From: Clostridia bacterium
GTDB lineage: Bacteria; Bacillota; Clostridia; UMGS1883
Direction: 5' to 3'
Length of the DNA: 22,382 bases
NCBI GenBank assembly: GCA_021202495.1
Contig: JAJQCX010000159.1
Location: forward strand, 1 to 22,382
Each line of letters starts with the position of its first letter. The first letter of the stretch is position 1. The notes beneath the pieces are model-generated. The model had not been told where the DNA came from and did not search any database. It saw only the letters and a list, made by a program, of their open reading frames with translations. A program made the position numbers and the translations under genes. Positions 1-8,462 of this stretch are shown here, one piece after another.

Positions 1-36
1 AATTTAAATGATGTTTGGGGTTGGTAAATCTATCGA

Positions 37-1794
37 ATGAAGAGATTGAAGTATTATTTGGAACAAATGAAGGGCGTGAAAACGAATTTCAGCGCGATAT
101 ACGAAGGGGAATGTGTGTTGGCGTCAAACCTCAATGAGCGCTCATATGATCCTACATATTGGAATGATGAAGTGTCGTTTACATTTGCGCGGCTGCACAA
201 AACAAAGCCGGACGCGCCTGTGGTGGAGGTGGCGATACCCGCAAAAATGCTCGGTATATCAAATTGCGGTGTGGCTGCGGCGGATTTTTGTCTGCGCGCC
301 TTTATTCCGTACATTGAAAGACTGAATGCGGAGCTTTATAACAGGGCAAGACCTGATGAGGAGAACGGGAAATATTATATTTATCATCCTGGGAGCGTGG
401 TTTTGCAGCGGACAGCGTCATTTTTCAGAAAAAGAGAGCCGAAAGGATATGTTGTTAGAAAATCGAATATTATCGCGGATGTTCCGTGCGACGGCGGGGC
501 TCAAGACGTTCTTGTTATTACGCTTAACATACAGCTACCCGCAAGGAACATAAAAAAGGCGATAAAGATGCTCACAAGAGATTTGCCTTCAGCGGTTGAG
601 CAATTTATTTTGGAATTTGACAGCGGAAAGCTGCGCATGGCGGAAGAGCTTTATGAAAAGCAGCAGGAAATGAGGGAGTGGCTGAAAAATAACGGGTATT
701 GCGCATTTATTGCAAACGGCAGCGTTTTGCCGCGCGGCAAGGACGGCGGTGCAAAGCGCACAGCAAAGCCGTTTATATCACCAAAAACACTTGAAATTGA
801 AGTGTGCGGGATAAAAGGAATGGGAATAAAGTGCGGCGTTACGGTGATAACAGGCGGAGGATATTCGGGAAAAAGCACAATGCTGGAAAGTATCGGATGC
901 GGAGTATATAACCATATTTTAAACGACGGCAGGGAATATGTACTTACGGAGAGCTCTGCGGTAAACATTCGCACGGAGGACGGGAGACCTATTCATAATA
1001 TCGACATTTCGCCGTTTATAACGAACATTCCGAACAGTGACACAAAAAATTTCTGCACAAAGCAATCTTCGGGCTCGACGTCGCAGGCGGCAAATGTGAT
1101 AGAAGCAATACGCTGCGGCTGCAGGCTGCTCTTATTTGACGAGGACGACAGCGCGGCGAATTTTATGGTCAAGGATTCCAAAATGCGTGAGATAATAAAA
1201 AACGACGCGATAATTCCGTTTACCGATAGGGCGCAGGAGCTTTGTAGGTCGTTTGATGCGTCGACAATTATTGTCGCAGGGGCAAGCAGCGAGTTTTTGC
1301 CGGTCGCAAATCTTGTTCTGAAAATGGAGGATTTTGTTCCGAAAGATATTACTTCCAGCCTGTTTGAACCGACAGCAAGGGAGAGAGAAAATTATTACGA
1401 TGAAATTGATATATCAAGCGGAAAAACATATATAGCTTCGGGTACGTTTTCGACATATCCCGCTTCTTCGGGAACTGAGAGGGTTGTTATCGATGAACCG
1501 AGAGTTTTGCGCTTCGGAGATGATACGGCGCTGTGCGGGAGGATTAAAAACATAGTTTCTGTTGAACAGTTAATTGGCATAGGATTTTTCCTGAGAGAAA
1601 TCGCATTACAAAAAAGATACGCTAAGGTCGGAGTAAAGAAAGCTGTTGACGAGCTTTACGAAAAGGTTTTGGATGAAGGGTTGGAAACGATTTATACAAA
1701 TTTCTTTTCAATGCCGTCGTGTTGGATTGAAATGCCGCGTATATATGAGATTTACGCGGTGTTGAACAGATTTAATAATATAGAGTTTATATAA
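37..1794 (+). CDS. ABC-class P-loop ATPase (PF09818-like)
   Basis: This 585-residue protein belongs to the predicted 'ATPase of the ABC class' family, which is soluble and has no assigned transport partner. Three things support the call. A Walker A loop GGGYSGKST lies at residues 273-281; the family usually has His where this one has Ser. The family signature SSGSTSQAANVIEA starts at residue 344. A Walker B LLLFDEDDSAANFM starts at 364, followed by the conserved 'PFTDRAQEL' and 'DFVPKDIT' stretches. Length is typical. The frame has a stop at 25-27, so the ATG at 37 is the earliest possible start; only a weak G-rich Shine-Dalgarno stretch precedes it. It ends 68 bases before the two-component genes on the same strand and may be cotranscribed with them. 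The substrate is unknown; family members are thought to act on nucleic acid or RNA, which cannot be judged here. Confidence 0.88.
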   Translation: MKRLKYYLEQMKGVKTNFSAIYEGECVLASNLNERSYDPTYWNDEVSFTFARLHKTKPDAPVVEVAIPAKMLGISNCGVAAADFCLRAFIPYIERLNAELYNRARPDEENGKYYIYHPGSVVLQRTASFFRKREPKGYVVRKSNIIADVPCDGGAQDVLVITLNIQLPARNIKKAIKMLTRDLPSAVEQFILEFDSGKLRMAEELYEKQQEMREWLKNNGYCAFIANGSVLPRGKDGGAKRTAKPFISPKTLEIEVCGIKGMGIKCGVTVITGGGYSGKSTMLESIGCGVYNHILNDGREYVLTESSAVNIRTEDGRPIHNIDISPFITNIPNSDTKNFCTKQSSGSTSQAANVIEAIRCGCRLLLFDEDDSAANFMVKDSKMREIIKNDAIIPFTDRAQELCRSFDASTIIVAGASSEFLPVANLVLKMEDFVPKDITSSLFEPTARERENYYDEIDISSGKTYIASGTFSTYPASSGTERVVIDEPRVLRFGDDTALCGRIKNIVSVEQLIGIGFFLREIALQKRYAKVGVKKAVDELYEKVLDEGLETIYTNFFSMPSCWIEMPRIYEIYAVLNRFNNIEFI

Positions 1795-1862
1795 TATTTT
1801 ATTTAAAAAGAAAGGCGGTGTATGTGTATGTAAATATATTTTTTGCGGAAGGAGGTGTGAAA

Positions 1863-2558
1863 ATGAGAGTTGCGGTTTGCGATGACGATTTTGTATTTCT
1901 TGAAATGATGGAAAAGAGATTGAAGAAATATGAATGTCGGGTGGACAAATTTTCGGATGCAAAATCGCTTAGCGAAGAAACCGGTTCATATGACATTGCC
2001 TTTTTGGACATAGAATTGAGCGGCGGGGAATTGGGGTTTGACGCGGTTAAGCATCTTAAAATACGCAATGAAAACTGCATTATCGTGTTTTTCTCAAATT
2101 ACAGCCAATATGCGATAGACGGATATGAATACGGCGCGTTCAGATACATTTTGAAAAATGAGCCGGAGGCGCTGATTGATAAAAGGATAGAAGAGACGTT
2201 CAATGAATTTAACAGGCGGCACAAGATTTTGCAGGGGCAATACAAGGGCAAGGCGTTTGCCGTCGGGATTGACGAAATTTATTATATTGAAATTTTCAAT
2301 CACGTTTTAAAAATACATACGAGGCGCGGAGAATTTGAACTGTATAGGCAGATAAAGGATATATATGCCGATTTGCGGGAATTCGATTTTGTGCACTGTC
2401 ACAGAAGCTATGTTGTAAATTTGAAATACGTCGTCGGGGTGAAGGACGGGAAGAAGCTTATTTTGAAAGCGCCCGAGGAGGTGTATATTCCAATCGGGAG
2501 CAGGTTTAAGGACGAAGTTATAAGACATTATTTAAACTATGCGGGAGGAGCAAAATGA
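1863..2558 (+). CDS. LytTR-family response regulator (AgrA/VirR-like)
   Basis: This is a 231-residue DNA-binding response regulator. The receiver domain covers about residues 1-120, with the acidic triad D7-D9, phospho-acceptor D49 in 'AFLDIE' and the conserved Lys in 'YILKNEP'. A LytTR domain covers about 130-228, with typical 'IYYIEIFNHVLKIHT' and 'FVHCHRSYVVNL' segments. I chose the ATG at 1863 because AAGGAGGTG at 1849-1857 sits at ideal spacing; an in-frame GTG at 1818 would add 15 residues and lacks such a site. The stop overlaps the kinase start (ATGA), so the two are translationally coupled. In this family the phosphorylated regulator binds paired 9-bp direct repeats in target promoters. 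No such pair was recognised in the window, so its target is unknown. Confidence 0.93.
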   Translation: MRVAVCDDDFVFLEMMEKRLKKYECRVDKFSDAKSLSEETGSYDIAFLDIELSGGELGFDAVKHLKIRNENCIIVFFSNYSQYAIDGYEYGAFRYILKNEPEALIDKRIEETFNEFNRRHKILQGQYKGKAFAVGIDEIYYIEIFNHVLKIHTRRGEFELYRQIKDIYADLREFDFVHCHRSYVVNLKYVVGVKDGKKLILKAPEEVYIPIGSRFKDEVIRHYLNYAGGAK

Positions 2559-3847
2559 CAGAGGTTGGAATTGAAACAGTAAACGCCGTTGCGGAATTTG
2601 TAACGGCGCTGTTTTTCTTTGACAAAATGTCAGAAAGGCGAGGGAGTAAGATCGGACTTTTTGTCGCGGCGGCTGTTTTGGCGCTGCACATAGCGCGATC
2701 GTTTCTGCCGATACCGACATACGCGAATATGGGCGTCACGTGCCTTTTGTGGGCGGCGCTGATTGCGGTATTTAAAGGGGCGCTTTGGAAAAAGGGCGTG
2801 GTTTTTGCGTTGTATTTTGTCGCGCTTGGGATAGCGGACATGCTGTGTCGATATATTATGGCTTTTTTAGTGAATGCGACATATGCCTCGCACTCGGCGG
2901 CGGGGCTTGAGCGGTACATCGGCATGGTTTTACTTGACGTGCTCATGTTTTTGATATTGTTTGTTTTTGTGATGGTGTACAAAAATAAATCGAGCGAAAT
3001 GGGGACAAGGTACAAAATAATCATGCTGTTGTTTCCGATATTCAGCTTGTTTATAGTCATTTGCACGGACATGTTCATAATGCTCGCGGGTGTGAGCGAC
3101 ATGAAATACATACTTGCGCTTTGCGTGATAATTGCGGGGCTGCTCTTTTTCAACGTGACGACGTTTGAATTCATGGACACATATTCGGCAAAGCTGAAGC
3201 TTGGTGCGGCGGAGGAATTGATAAAAAATCAGGCGGAAAATTATAAACTGCTTGAAGCGAACGAAACGGAACTGAGAAAGGTGCGGCACAACATCAAAGG
3301 GCACATGGAGGTCATGCGGGAAATGATAAAACGCGGGGCAGTTCAAGAGTCGGCGGATTTGGAAGAGCACCTGCGAAAATTGGAGAGCTTGGAGATAACA
3401 ACTATCTACACCGGCGACGCCGCGCTTGACGCGATATTAAACGTTGAAGCGAGAAAGGCGGCGGGGTGCGGGATAAAATATCTTGTCAAGGCGCATGAAT
3501 TAAAAAGAGAGATAAACATACCGCCGATAGATAAGAGCACAATTTTGTGCAACGCGGTAAATAACGCGATTGAGGCGTGCCGGGAGGTTTGCGATGGGGA
3601 AAGGTTTGTCGTGATAGATTTATTCGCGGATGAAAGGACGGCAAGGATAAGAATTGAAAATTCGTCGCCTGTGCGGGAGGTCAAGAACAATCACATATTC
3701 ACGTCAAAGAAAAATGCGGCGGAGCACGGATTTGGGATAGAGAGCATAAGACAGACGGTTGAAAAGTACAACGGGATGTTTGATATTTCGTACAAGGACG
3801 GAATTATGACAAGCGTGATACTCTTTAAGAATGATATGAATTTATGA
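2555..3847 (+). CDS. AgrC-like sensor histidine kinase (GHKL)
   Basis: This 430-residue membrane sensor kinase is the cognate partner of the LytTR regulator that it overlaps by 4 bases. About six hydrophobic segments lie within residues 5-205. They are followed by a coiled-coil linker (210-240), an AgrC-type H-box 'LRKVRHNIKGHMEVM' with phospho-acceptor H245, an N-box 'ILCNAVNNAIEAC' (331-343) and a G-box 'HGFGIESIRQTVEKYNG' from 391. This matches the peptide-quorum-sensing class of kinases (AgrC/ComD, HPK10). The start uses GGGAGGAG inside the end of the regulator gene. No agrB-like processing protease or agrD-like propeptide is encoded beside it, so the ligand cannot be inferred. A strong terminator follows 4 bases after the stop. 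Confidence 0.92.
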   Translation: MTEVGIETVNAVAEFVTALFFFDKMSERRGSKIGLFVAAAVLALHIARSFLPIPTYANMGVTCLLWAALIAVFKGALWKKGVVFALYFVALGIADMLCRYIMAFLVNATYASHSAAGLERYIGMVLLDVLMFLILFVFVMVYKNKSSEMGTRYKIIMLLFPIFSLFIVICTDMFIMLAGVSDMKYILALCVIIAGLLFFNVTTFEFMDTYSAKLKLGAAEELIKNQAENYKLLEANETELRKVRHNIKGHMEVMREMIKRGAVQESADLEEHLRKLESLEITTIYTGDAALDAILNVEARKAAGCGIKYLVKAHELKREINIPPIDKSTILCNAVNNAIEACREVCDGERFVVIDLFADERTARIRIENSSPVREVKNNHIFTSKKNAAEHGFGIESIRQTVEKYNGMFDISYKDGIMTSVILFKNDMNL

Positions 3848-3851
3848 TGAA

Positions 3852-3898
3852 AAAAGCTGCATCGAAAAGCTTAAATTCGGCTTTTCGATGCAGCTTTT
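3852..3898. terminator. Bidirectional intrinsic terminator
   Basis: This is a perfect 19-bp inverted repeat (3852-3870 with 3880-3898) around a 9-base loop, with an A-run on the left and a T-run on the right. It can act on both strands. It lies 4 bases after the kinase stop and 11 bases after the 3' end of the convergent secreted-protein gene. Confidence 0.92.
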
Positions 3899-3909
3899 AT
3901 GTTGTGAAT

Positions 3910-6900
3910 TTATTTCACTATTGCATCAGTTAAGGGTTCCATGGTGGATTTGTTCCAAAGAAACGCTTTTTTGATTGCGGCATTTGTATCGGGGATGATT
4001 GTGAGGGTGGCGGCGTTGGTTGTTTCGATGGAGATTAGCGCACCGTCGGAGTCGTACTGCACGACTGCGATAACATATTCGCGCTCGGTGCCACTCACGG
4101 AGGCGGTTTCGCCGTCAAATGCAAACTCAATATTTTCAACAGGGTCGGATGCCATAAGCTGTGCCATTTCATCCTCAGTCAAAGCACAGTTAAAGAACAT
4201 GAAGCTGTCGATTGTGCCGTCAAAATCCTGATTGTCGGCGGCGTAGGAGGTATCCCACCACTGCGTGCGCCCGATGTAGTTGCGCGTTGTGCCGCCGGAA
4301 ACGCTGTATGCCTCATGCGTCACAACTGTTGTGGACATGACCTTTTCGCCGTCAAGGTAAATTGCGGTTTCGCCTGTTGCGGCGTCGTAGGTTGTGATGA
4401 GCCATTGCTCATTTTCCGAAAGCTGCGCCGATGACGTCGCATAAAGAGTTGAACTGTTCTTTATGCCCGCCGCAAGGGTGCTTGCGCGCGTGAACATGCT
4501 GTAGGATGATCCCGTGCCGAAATCGTAAATGCGCGGGGCGGCGAGTGTGCCGCTTGTCACCTTTTCGGCAACGGTGTAGCTTCTGACGCCGGACAAAATG
4601 TCGTAGGGAACGTTCATGTAGCCGTTCGTGTCAAAGCCTGTGGCGGTATTGTCGGTCAAATCGAGCCTGCCGTATTTTATCTTTGCCGAGCCATAGAGCT
4701 CGCCGTCGATACCGTTGCCGCTGATGTCGGAGACCTTCGTCACGCCGTCCGAAACGTAAATATCCTCAAAGTCATAGCCGAAGAGAAGATTGTCGTAGAA
4801 GCTCTCTTTTGCGGCAATGGTAACGGTGAAGTCGCGGCTTTCGCCGTCGCAGACGGCGGTCAATGTCACGGTGTGGGGCTCTTCATCGCGCTTCACCGCG
4901 CCGCCGCTCGTCAGATAATTTTCATCGGAGCTTGCCCATGTGATGGCGCTTCCGTCATATGCGCTCGTCGGCAAAATAAGGTCGCTCGTCACATTGTCAA
5001 TCCCCGAAAGCGAGATTGTGTCGACCGTCGCAATGCTCTCCTCGTCAAAATCCTCCGCCGCGCTCTTTATTTCAGCCTGCGTGAGGCACACATCCGCCGT
5101 GCGGACGTTTGTGATAACGCCGTCGATGCCGCCCAATGTAATCATGTCGCCAAGCGAAACATCTACGTTTTGCAAAGTGGCGTCGATAAGCCCGTTCACA
5201 TATGTTGTGAGGTTTTCGCCGTCGTATGTCACGGCATAGTTTATCCAGCCCATGTTGTTGACACCCTTGTCGCCGTTGGTGCCGGAAACAGAGGAGGCGA
5301 ACCAGTCGGAATTGCTGAAAAGATTGTCGCTCTTTTGCGAAGCTTCGCCCGCGTACACGTGGGGCGCGACCGCCGCGTAGTCCTTTTTGGGATCGACGGT
5401 CTGCTTTTCGAGCACTATCTTTAAATCGCCCGATTCGATGAACGTGCCGCCGACGCTCATGTCGCTTTGTATGAAGTCGAAGGCGATTGTAAATTCGCCG
5501 CCTTGGGGCGCGGAAACCTCCGCGGTGTTGCCGTCTATTCTGTAGCTTTCGTCGTTGACAGCGCCGAGAGTGTTCAAAATTTCGGGCTCGTCGAGGTCGG
5601 TCAAGGTCATCATTCTTGTGGGGTAGCCCTTTGTGTAGGACTTGCTCACCATCCAATATTGATAATACCCGTTCATCCAAGTGAGGCGCATGTCGCCCTC
5701 CTCGCTGCCGTAAGAAACGTAGGGGCGGACGTTGTTTTCCTTGGAATTGCTCGTGATGTAATCCATAGATTCTATCGCCGTGTAGTCCTCGTTCATCGTG
5801 AAGCGCACTATTTCCCACACCTTGCCGAATATGCCTTGGACGGGCATTGATGTGTAGATTATTCGTGGGTTCGCCTTGTCAAAGCTCATGCCGCCGCTGT
5901 AACAGTATTCGGTGGAAGATGTGTGCATTGTCGTGTTGCCCGCCTCGCACGGCAGTTCCACCTTTGTCCAGCCGCTTCCTGTGAACTTAACGTAATAATA
6001 TGTATGATTTTTCTTTGTACTGTCAATCTTGACCATCGCAATGACGGGGTAACCGTCATCGGCTATCGCGACCTCCCACAGCCAGTCGCGCACATTTGAC
6101 GTTCTGTCAACTACGGAATAATTTGTCGCGCCCTCGCTGCCCGAAATGGTGAAAAGGTCGGACGAATCGGTCAAATCCGAAACCTTGTTGCCGTAGATGT
6201 CGCGCAAAACCATGTCGGGGATTGAAATGTAGTTAAAATAGAGCGGATTTGTGGAAACGTTGTCGGGGTGGGTCGCGGTGTAGGAAATCATAATCTTGTC
6301 CACGCCGTTTGAAGCGTACTTTGCGTAGGGGCGGCAGTTTGAGGACTGCGCGGTGGATTTCAAAATTTGCCGCGGTCCCCAAGTAAACTGTGTATCGCCG
6401 TTTTCGTCGGGAATGTCAAGCTGCGCTATAGTCGGATGCCAATTTATGCCGCGCCAGCAGAGATAGATGTGGTCGGGATCCGCCGATAAGATAAATGGCG
6501 AGGGATATGTCGTGTTGTTGTCGGTTTTAAGATATTTTTCCTCGCCTAACGTCGTTATGTCGCCGACTTCCTTTGAAACGCGGTAATAGAAGCACGATTC
6601 GTCGGTGTGGCGGGAATAGAAAATCATTATTCTGCCGTCGGGCAATGCTAAAAACGTCGGGTTGTCGTGATCGTCCGGCTGGAAGTTGCTGCGAATTAAA
6701 ACCTCGCTCGTTTCGCCCGTGTTGTTGTCGTACTGCGTCGCCTTTATCGAGCCGTGCACGTCAATGTAGCCGACATATGTTCTGTTGATGCCGAGCTCCT
6801 CGTTTTTATATGTCAGGCTGCGCGGGTCGGCGAACCAGCACTGCGCGCCCTCCTCCGTGAGAACGCTGCCTGTCAGCCCGGTGCCGTCAACCTCTTCATA

Positions 6901-7812
6901 GTAAAGCGTAATAACGTTTTCGCCCTCCGTGGGGGTTATCGAATCCGCCGAGGATGATTTGTAGATGTAATAATTGCCGTTAAGCTCTATTGTCTCATCC
7001 TCGGGCGTGTATGTAAATTCCTCGCCGACGATTGCGTCGAGCGTGTCATTCTCCATGCCGAAATCTTCGCCGTTTTCCAAAACGTGCTTTATTGTCACGC
7101 TCGCCGCCGTGCCACATTCAAAAAGCAGCGTCGGCGCGTCCGTTTGGTTGAGGTCGTAAATTCTTATGCCGCCGAGCGAGTTTGCAAGGCGGAAGGTAAC
7201 TTCGCTGTAGCCGTCCTCATGCAAATCCTTTATGTACTGCAAAAGCGCCTTTGTGGAGATTGAAACGGTTTCGTTAGACTCGCTTTCGCCGGTGGAATTG
7301 CCGGTCGTTATCTCACTCGTAAAGCCGAGCATTGTGAGATTATCGAGACCCGATGTGTCCGACGCGCCGAGCGCCGCTTTGCCGTCGGAATCGGTTGTCC
7401 ATTCTTCTTTCAGGCTGTTGCCGTAAACGCCTATGCGCTGATTTGCGCTCGTCTGCTTCACGTTTTTCACAGTCACGCTGAGCGTCACGCGGAGCAGATT
7501 GTCGTAATCAATGTCGGGCAGTTCAAAGGCGATTGCCGCGTTGCGCGGAGTGTTGAAATTGCTGCCGGAAAGAGAGGCTTGCTCGGTCACCGTGCCGTCA
7601 AGGTCGGTGAAAGACGTGTCGCACGTCCAGCCGGTGCCCGAGGCAATCAAAAGATTGTCGCCGTCGCTTTCTGCGAGTTCGTCCGCGCTGTTAAAATACA
7701 TAGCTCTCACAGCGTCGACGTTCTCCGCACTGTAGCTTTGCGAGGCAAATGATGCGGGAATTATCGAAAGCGTCATTGCCGCCGCGATAAATAATGAAAC
7801 GAGTTTTTTCAT
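3910..7812 (-). CDS. Secreted BNR_4 beta-propeller / LamG multidomain protein, putative polysaccharide lyase
   Basis: This 1300-residue extracellular protein starts with a signal peptide (MKKLVSLFIAAAMTLS..., about residues 1-24). Domains in order are: a DNRLRE-like beta domain (about 30-235); a small MucBP-like beta module (236-308); a BNR_4-type seven-bladed propeller (about 315-745); a LamG-like domain (755-925); an atrophied Ig-like domain (930-1003); a second LamG-like domain (1010-1225); and a C-terminal beta domain ending 'KKAFLWNKSTMEPL', a form I recall from clostridial secreted carbohydrases. The propeller has 'DDHDNP' (H382) and 'YSRHTD' (H402), 20 residues apart. It also has 'YPSPF...CWRG' (Y436, R454), resembling the His/His/Tyr/Arg set I recall for PL24/PL25 ulvan lyases. 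Role inferred: binding and possibly cleavage of an acidic polysaccharide. There is no SLH or LPXTG anchor, so it is probably secreted. Shine-Dalgarno CGGAGGG lies 10 bases upstream. Confidence 0.8.
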   Translation of the reverse strand: MKKLVSLFIAAAMTLSIIPASFASQSYSAENVDAVRAMYFNSADELAESDGDNLLIASGTGWTCDTSFTDLDGTVTEQASLSGSNFNTPRNAAIAFELPDIDYDNLLRVTLSVTVKNVKQTSANQRIGVYGNSLKEEWTTDSDGKAALGASDTSGLDNLTMLGFTSEITTGNSTGESESNETVSISTKALLQYIKDLHEDGYSEVTFRLANSLGGIRIYDLNQTDAPTLLFECGTAASVTIKHVLENGEDFGMENDTLDAIVGEEFTYTPEDETIELNGNYYIYKSSSADSITPTEGENVITLYYEEVDGTGLTGSVLTEEGAQCWFADPRSLTYKNEELGINRTYVGYIDVHGSIKATQYDNNTGETSEVLIRSNFQPDDHDNPTFLALPDGRIMIFYSRHTDESCFYYRVSKEVGDITTLGEEKYLKTDNNTTYPSPFILSADPDHIYLCWRGINWHPTIAQLDIPDENGDTQFTWGPRQILKSTAQSSNCRPYAKYASNGVDKIMISYTATHPDNVSTNPLYFNYISIPDMVLRDIYGNKVSDLTDSSDLFTISGSEGATNYSVVDRTSNVRDWLWEVAIADDGYPVIAMVKIDSTKKNHTYYYVKFTGSGWTKVELPCEAGNTTMHTSSTEYCYSGGMSFDKANPRIIYTSMPVQGIFGKVWEIVRFTMNEDYTAIESMDYITSNSKENNVRPYVSYGSEEGDMRLTWMNGYYQYWMVSKSYTKGYPTRMMTLTDLDEPEILNTLGAVNDESYRIDGNTAEVSAPQGGEFTIAFDFIQSDMSVGGTFIESGDLKIVLEKQTVDPKKDYAAVAPHVYAGEASQKSDNLFSNSDWFASSVSGTNGDKGVNNMGWINYAVTYDGENLTTYVNGLIDATLQNVDVSLGDMITLGGIDGVITNVRTADVCLTQAEIKSAAEDFDEESIATVDTISLSGIDNVTSDLILPTSAYDGSAITWASSDENYLTSGGAVKRDEEPHTVTLTAVCDGESRDFTVTIAAKESFYDNLLFGYDFEDIYVSDGVTKVSDISGNGIDGELYGSAKIKYGRLDLTDNTATGFDTNGYMNVPYDILSGVRSYTVAEKVTSGTLAAPRIYDFGTGSSYSMFTRASTLAAGIKNSSTLYATSSAQLSENEQWLITTYDAATGETAIYLDGEKVMSTTVVTHEAYSVSGGTTRNYIGRTQWWDTSYAADNQDFDGTIDSFMFFNCALTEDEMAQLMASDPVENIEFAFDGETASVSGTEREYVIAVVQYDSDGALISIETTNAATLTIIPDTNAAIKKAFLWNKSTMEPLTDAIVK

Positions 7813-7851
7813 AGTACATAATCCCTCCGTTTGAAAATAAAGCTTATCTCA

Positions 7852-7880
7852 ATTATAAAACAAATGAGGCGAAAATTCAA
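7852..7880 (-). promoter_or_regulatory. Sigma-A-type promoter of the propeller/LamG gene
   Basis: Read on the minus strand, TTGAAT (7875-7880), a 17-base spacer and TATAAT (7852-7857). The predicted start of transcription is near 7845, giving a leader of about 33 bases before the ATG. It lies just beyond the rpmE terminator, so the gene has its own promoter. Confidence 0.75.
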
Positions 7881-7903
7881 TCCTTTCTCGATATGTTTTT
7901 GAG

Positions 7904-7944
7904 ATTACAAAAAGACAGGCACAAAATGCCTGTCTTTTTGTAAT
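7904..7944 (-). terminator. Intrinsic terminator of rpmE
   Basis: This is a perfect 17-bp inverted repeat (7904-7920 with 7928-7944) with a 7-base loop, a GC-rich tip and A/T-rich arms that give a T-run in the minus-strand transcript. It starts 9 bases after the rpmE stop. The symmetry allows activity in both directions. Confidence 0.88.
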
Positions 7945-7953
7945 GCTCTTCCC

Positions 7954-8154
7954 TTACGCGAGATTGAACTTTTTCTTGAACTTTTCTACACGTCCGCCTG
8001 TGTCGACAAGCTTCTGCTTACCGGTGTAGAACGGATGGCACTTGGAGCAGATTTCAACATTGATATTCTGCTTTGCGGAGCCTGTTTCAAAAACGGCGCC
8101 GCAGGCACACTTGATGACAGCGGGTCCGTAGTTGGGATGAATTCCTTCCTTCAC
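7954..8154 (-). CDS. rpmE: 50S ribosomal protein L31 (zinc-binding type)
   Basis: This 66-residue protein is L31 of the large ribosomal subunit. It opens 'KEGIHPNYGP' and contains 'SKCHPFYTGKQK', both diagnostic. Cysteines C16, C18, C36 and C39 form the zinc site of the C+ class, so this is the zinc-dependent version; no zinc-free paralogue appears in the window. The start codon is GTG (8152-8154), preceded by an AGAGGTGA ribosome binding site; no in-frame ATG fits the family's N-terminus. It is a single-gene transcript with its own promoter and terminator. The leader is about 76 bases. L31 leaders in Bacillota can be autoregulatory, but I could only find short, weak hairpins here. Confidence 0.98.
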   Translation of the reverse strand: MKEGIHPNYGPAVIKCACGAVFETGSAKQNINVEICSKCHPFYTGKQKLVDTGGRVEKFKKKFNLA

Positions 8155-8237
8155 TATAGGTCACCTCTTTCCGATGGGGTAATGAAATAAAAATTTTATT
8201 AAAAGATTTTATGGGTTATGCCCAATCAGCAAACCGA

Positions 8238-8266
8238 ATTATATCATATGAAGCGAATGAATGCAA
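8238..8266 (-). promoter_or_regulatory. Sigma-A promoter of rpmE
   Basis: On the minus strand, TTGCAT (8261-8266), 17-base spacer, consensus TATAAT (8238-8243). It is the best promoter in the window. Transcription should begin near 8231. Confidence 0.88.
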
Positions 8267-8462
8267 GTGTTTTTTTAAAAAATAACAAAAGTGGAATTTT
8301 GAGGCGGCGGTTTGCAATTAAATGAGTGGGCGCCACAATGAGACTACATACAAGTAAGATGTGATGTATGATGTCAATGAGCAATTTGTATATTAATTGC
8401 TTACTGCTTATTTCGGGATACACAAAAACAAATCATTAAACAAGATCGAAAGGGGAAAAGGA
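8267..8462. other. Intergenic junction between rpmE and the phage island
   Basis: With the rpmE leader and promoter, this completes a 308-base gap without a gene. It is A/T-rich. It has a short inverted repeat GCAATT/AATTGC at 8381-8386 and 8395-8400, and only weak promoter-like hexamers (for example TTGCAA near 8310 with CACAAT 16 bases on). The last part carries the AAAGGGGAAAAGGA ribosome binding region of the tail gene. I found no att-like direct repeat shared with the right end of the island near 12191-12370, and no integrase remnant. Confidence 0.5.

Noticed and set aside
8155..8237. L31-type autoregulatory leader in front of rpmE
   Set aside because: Only a 4-bp UGGG/CCCA hairpin and a mismatched longer pairing were found, which is not enough to call a leader element.
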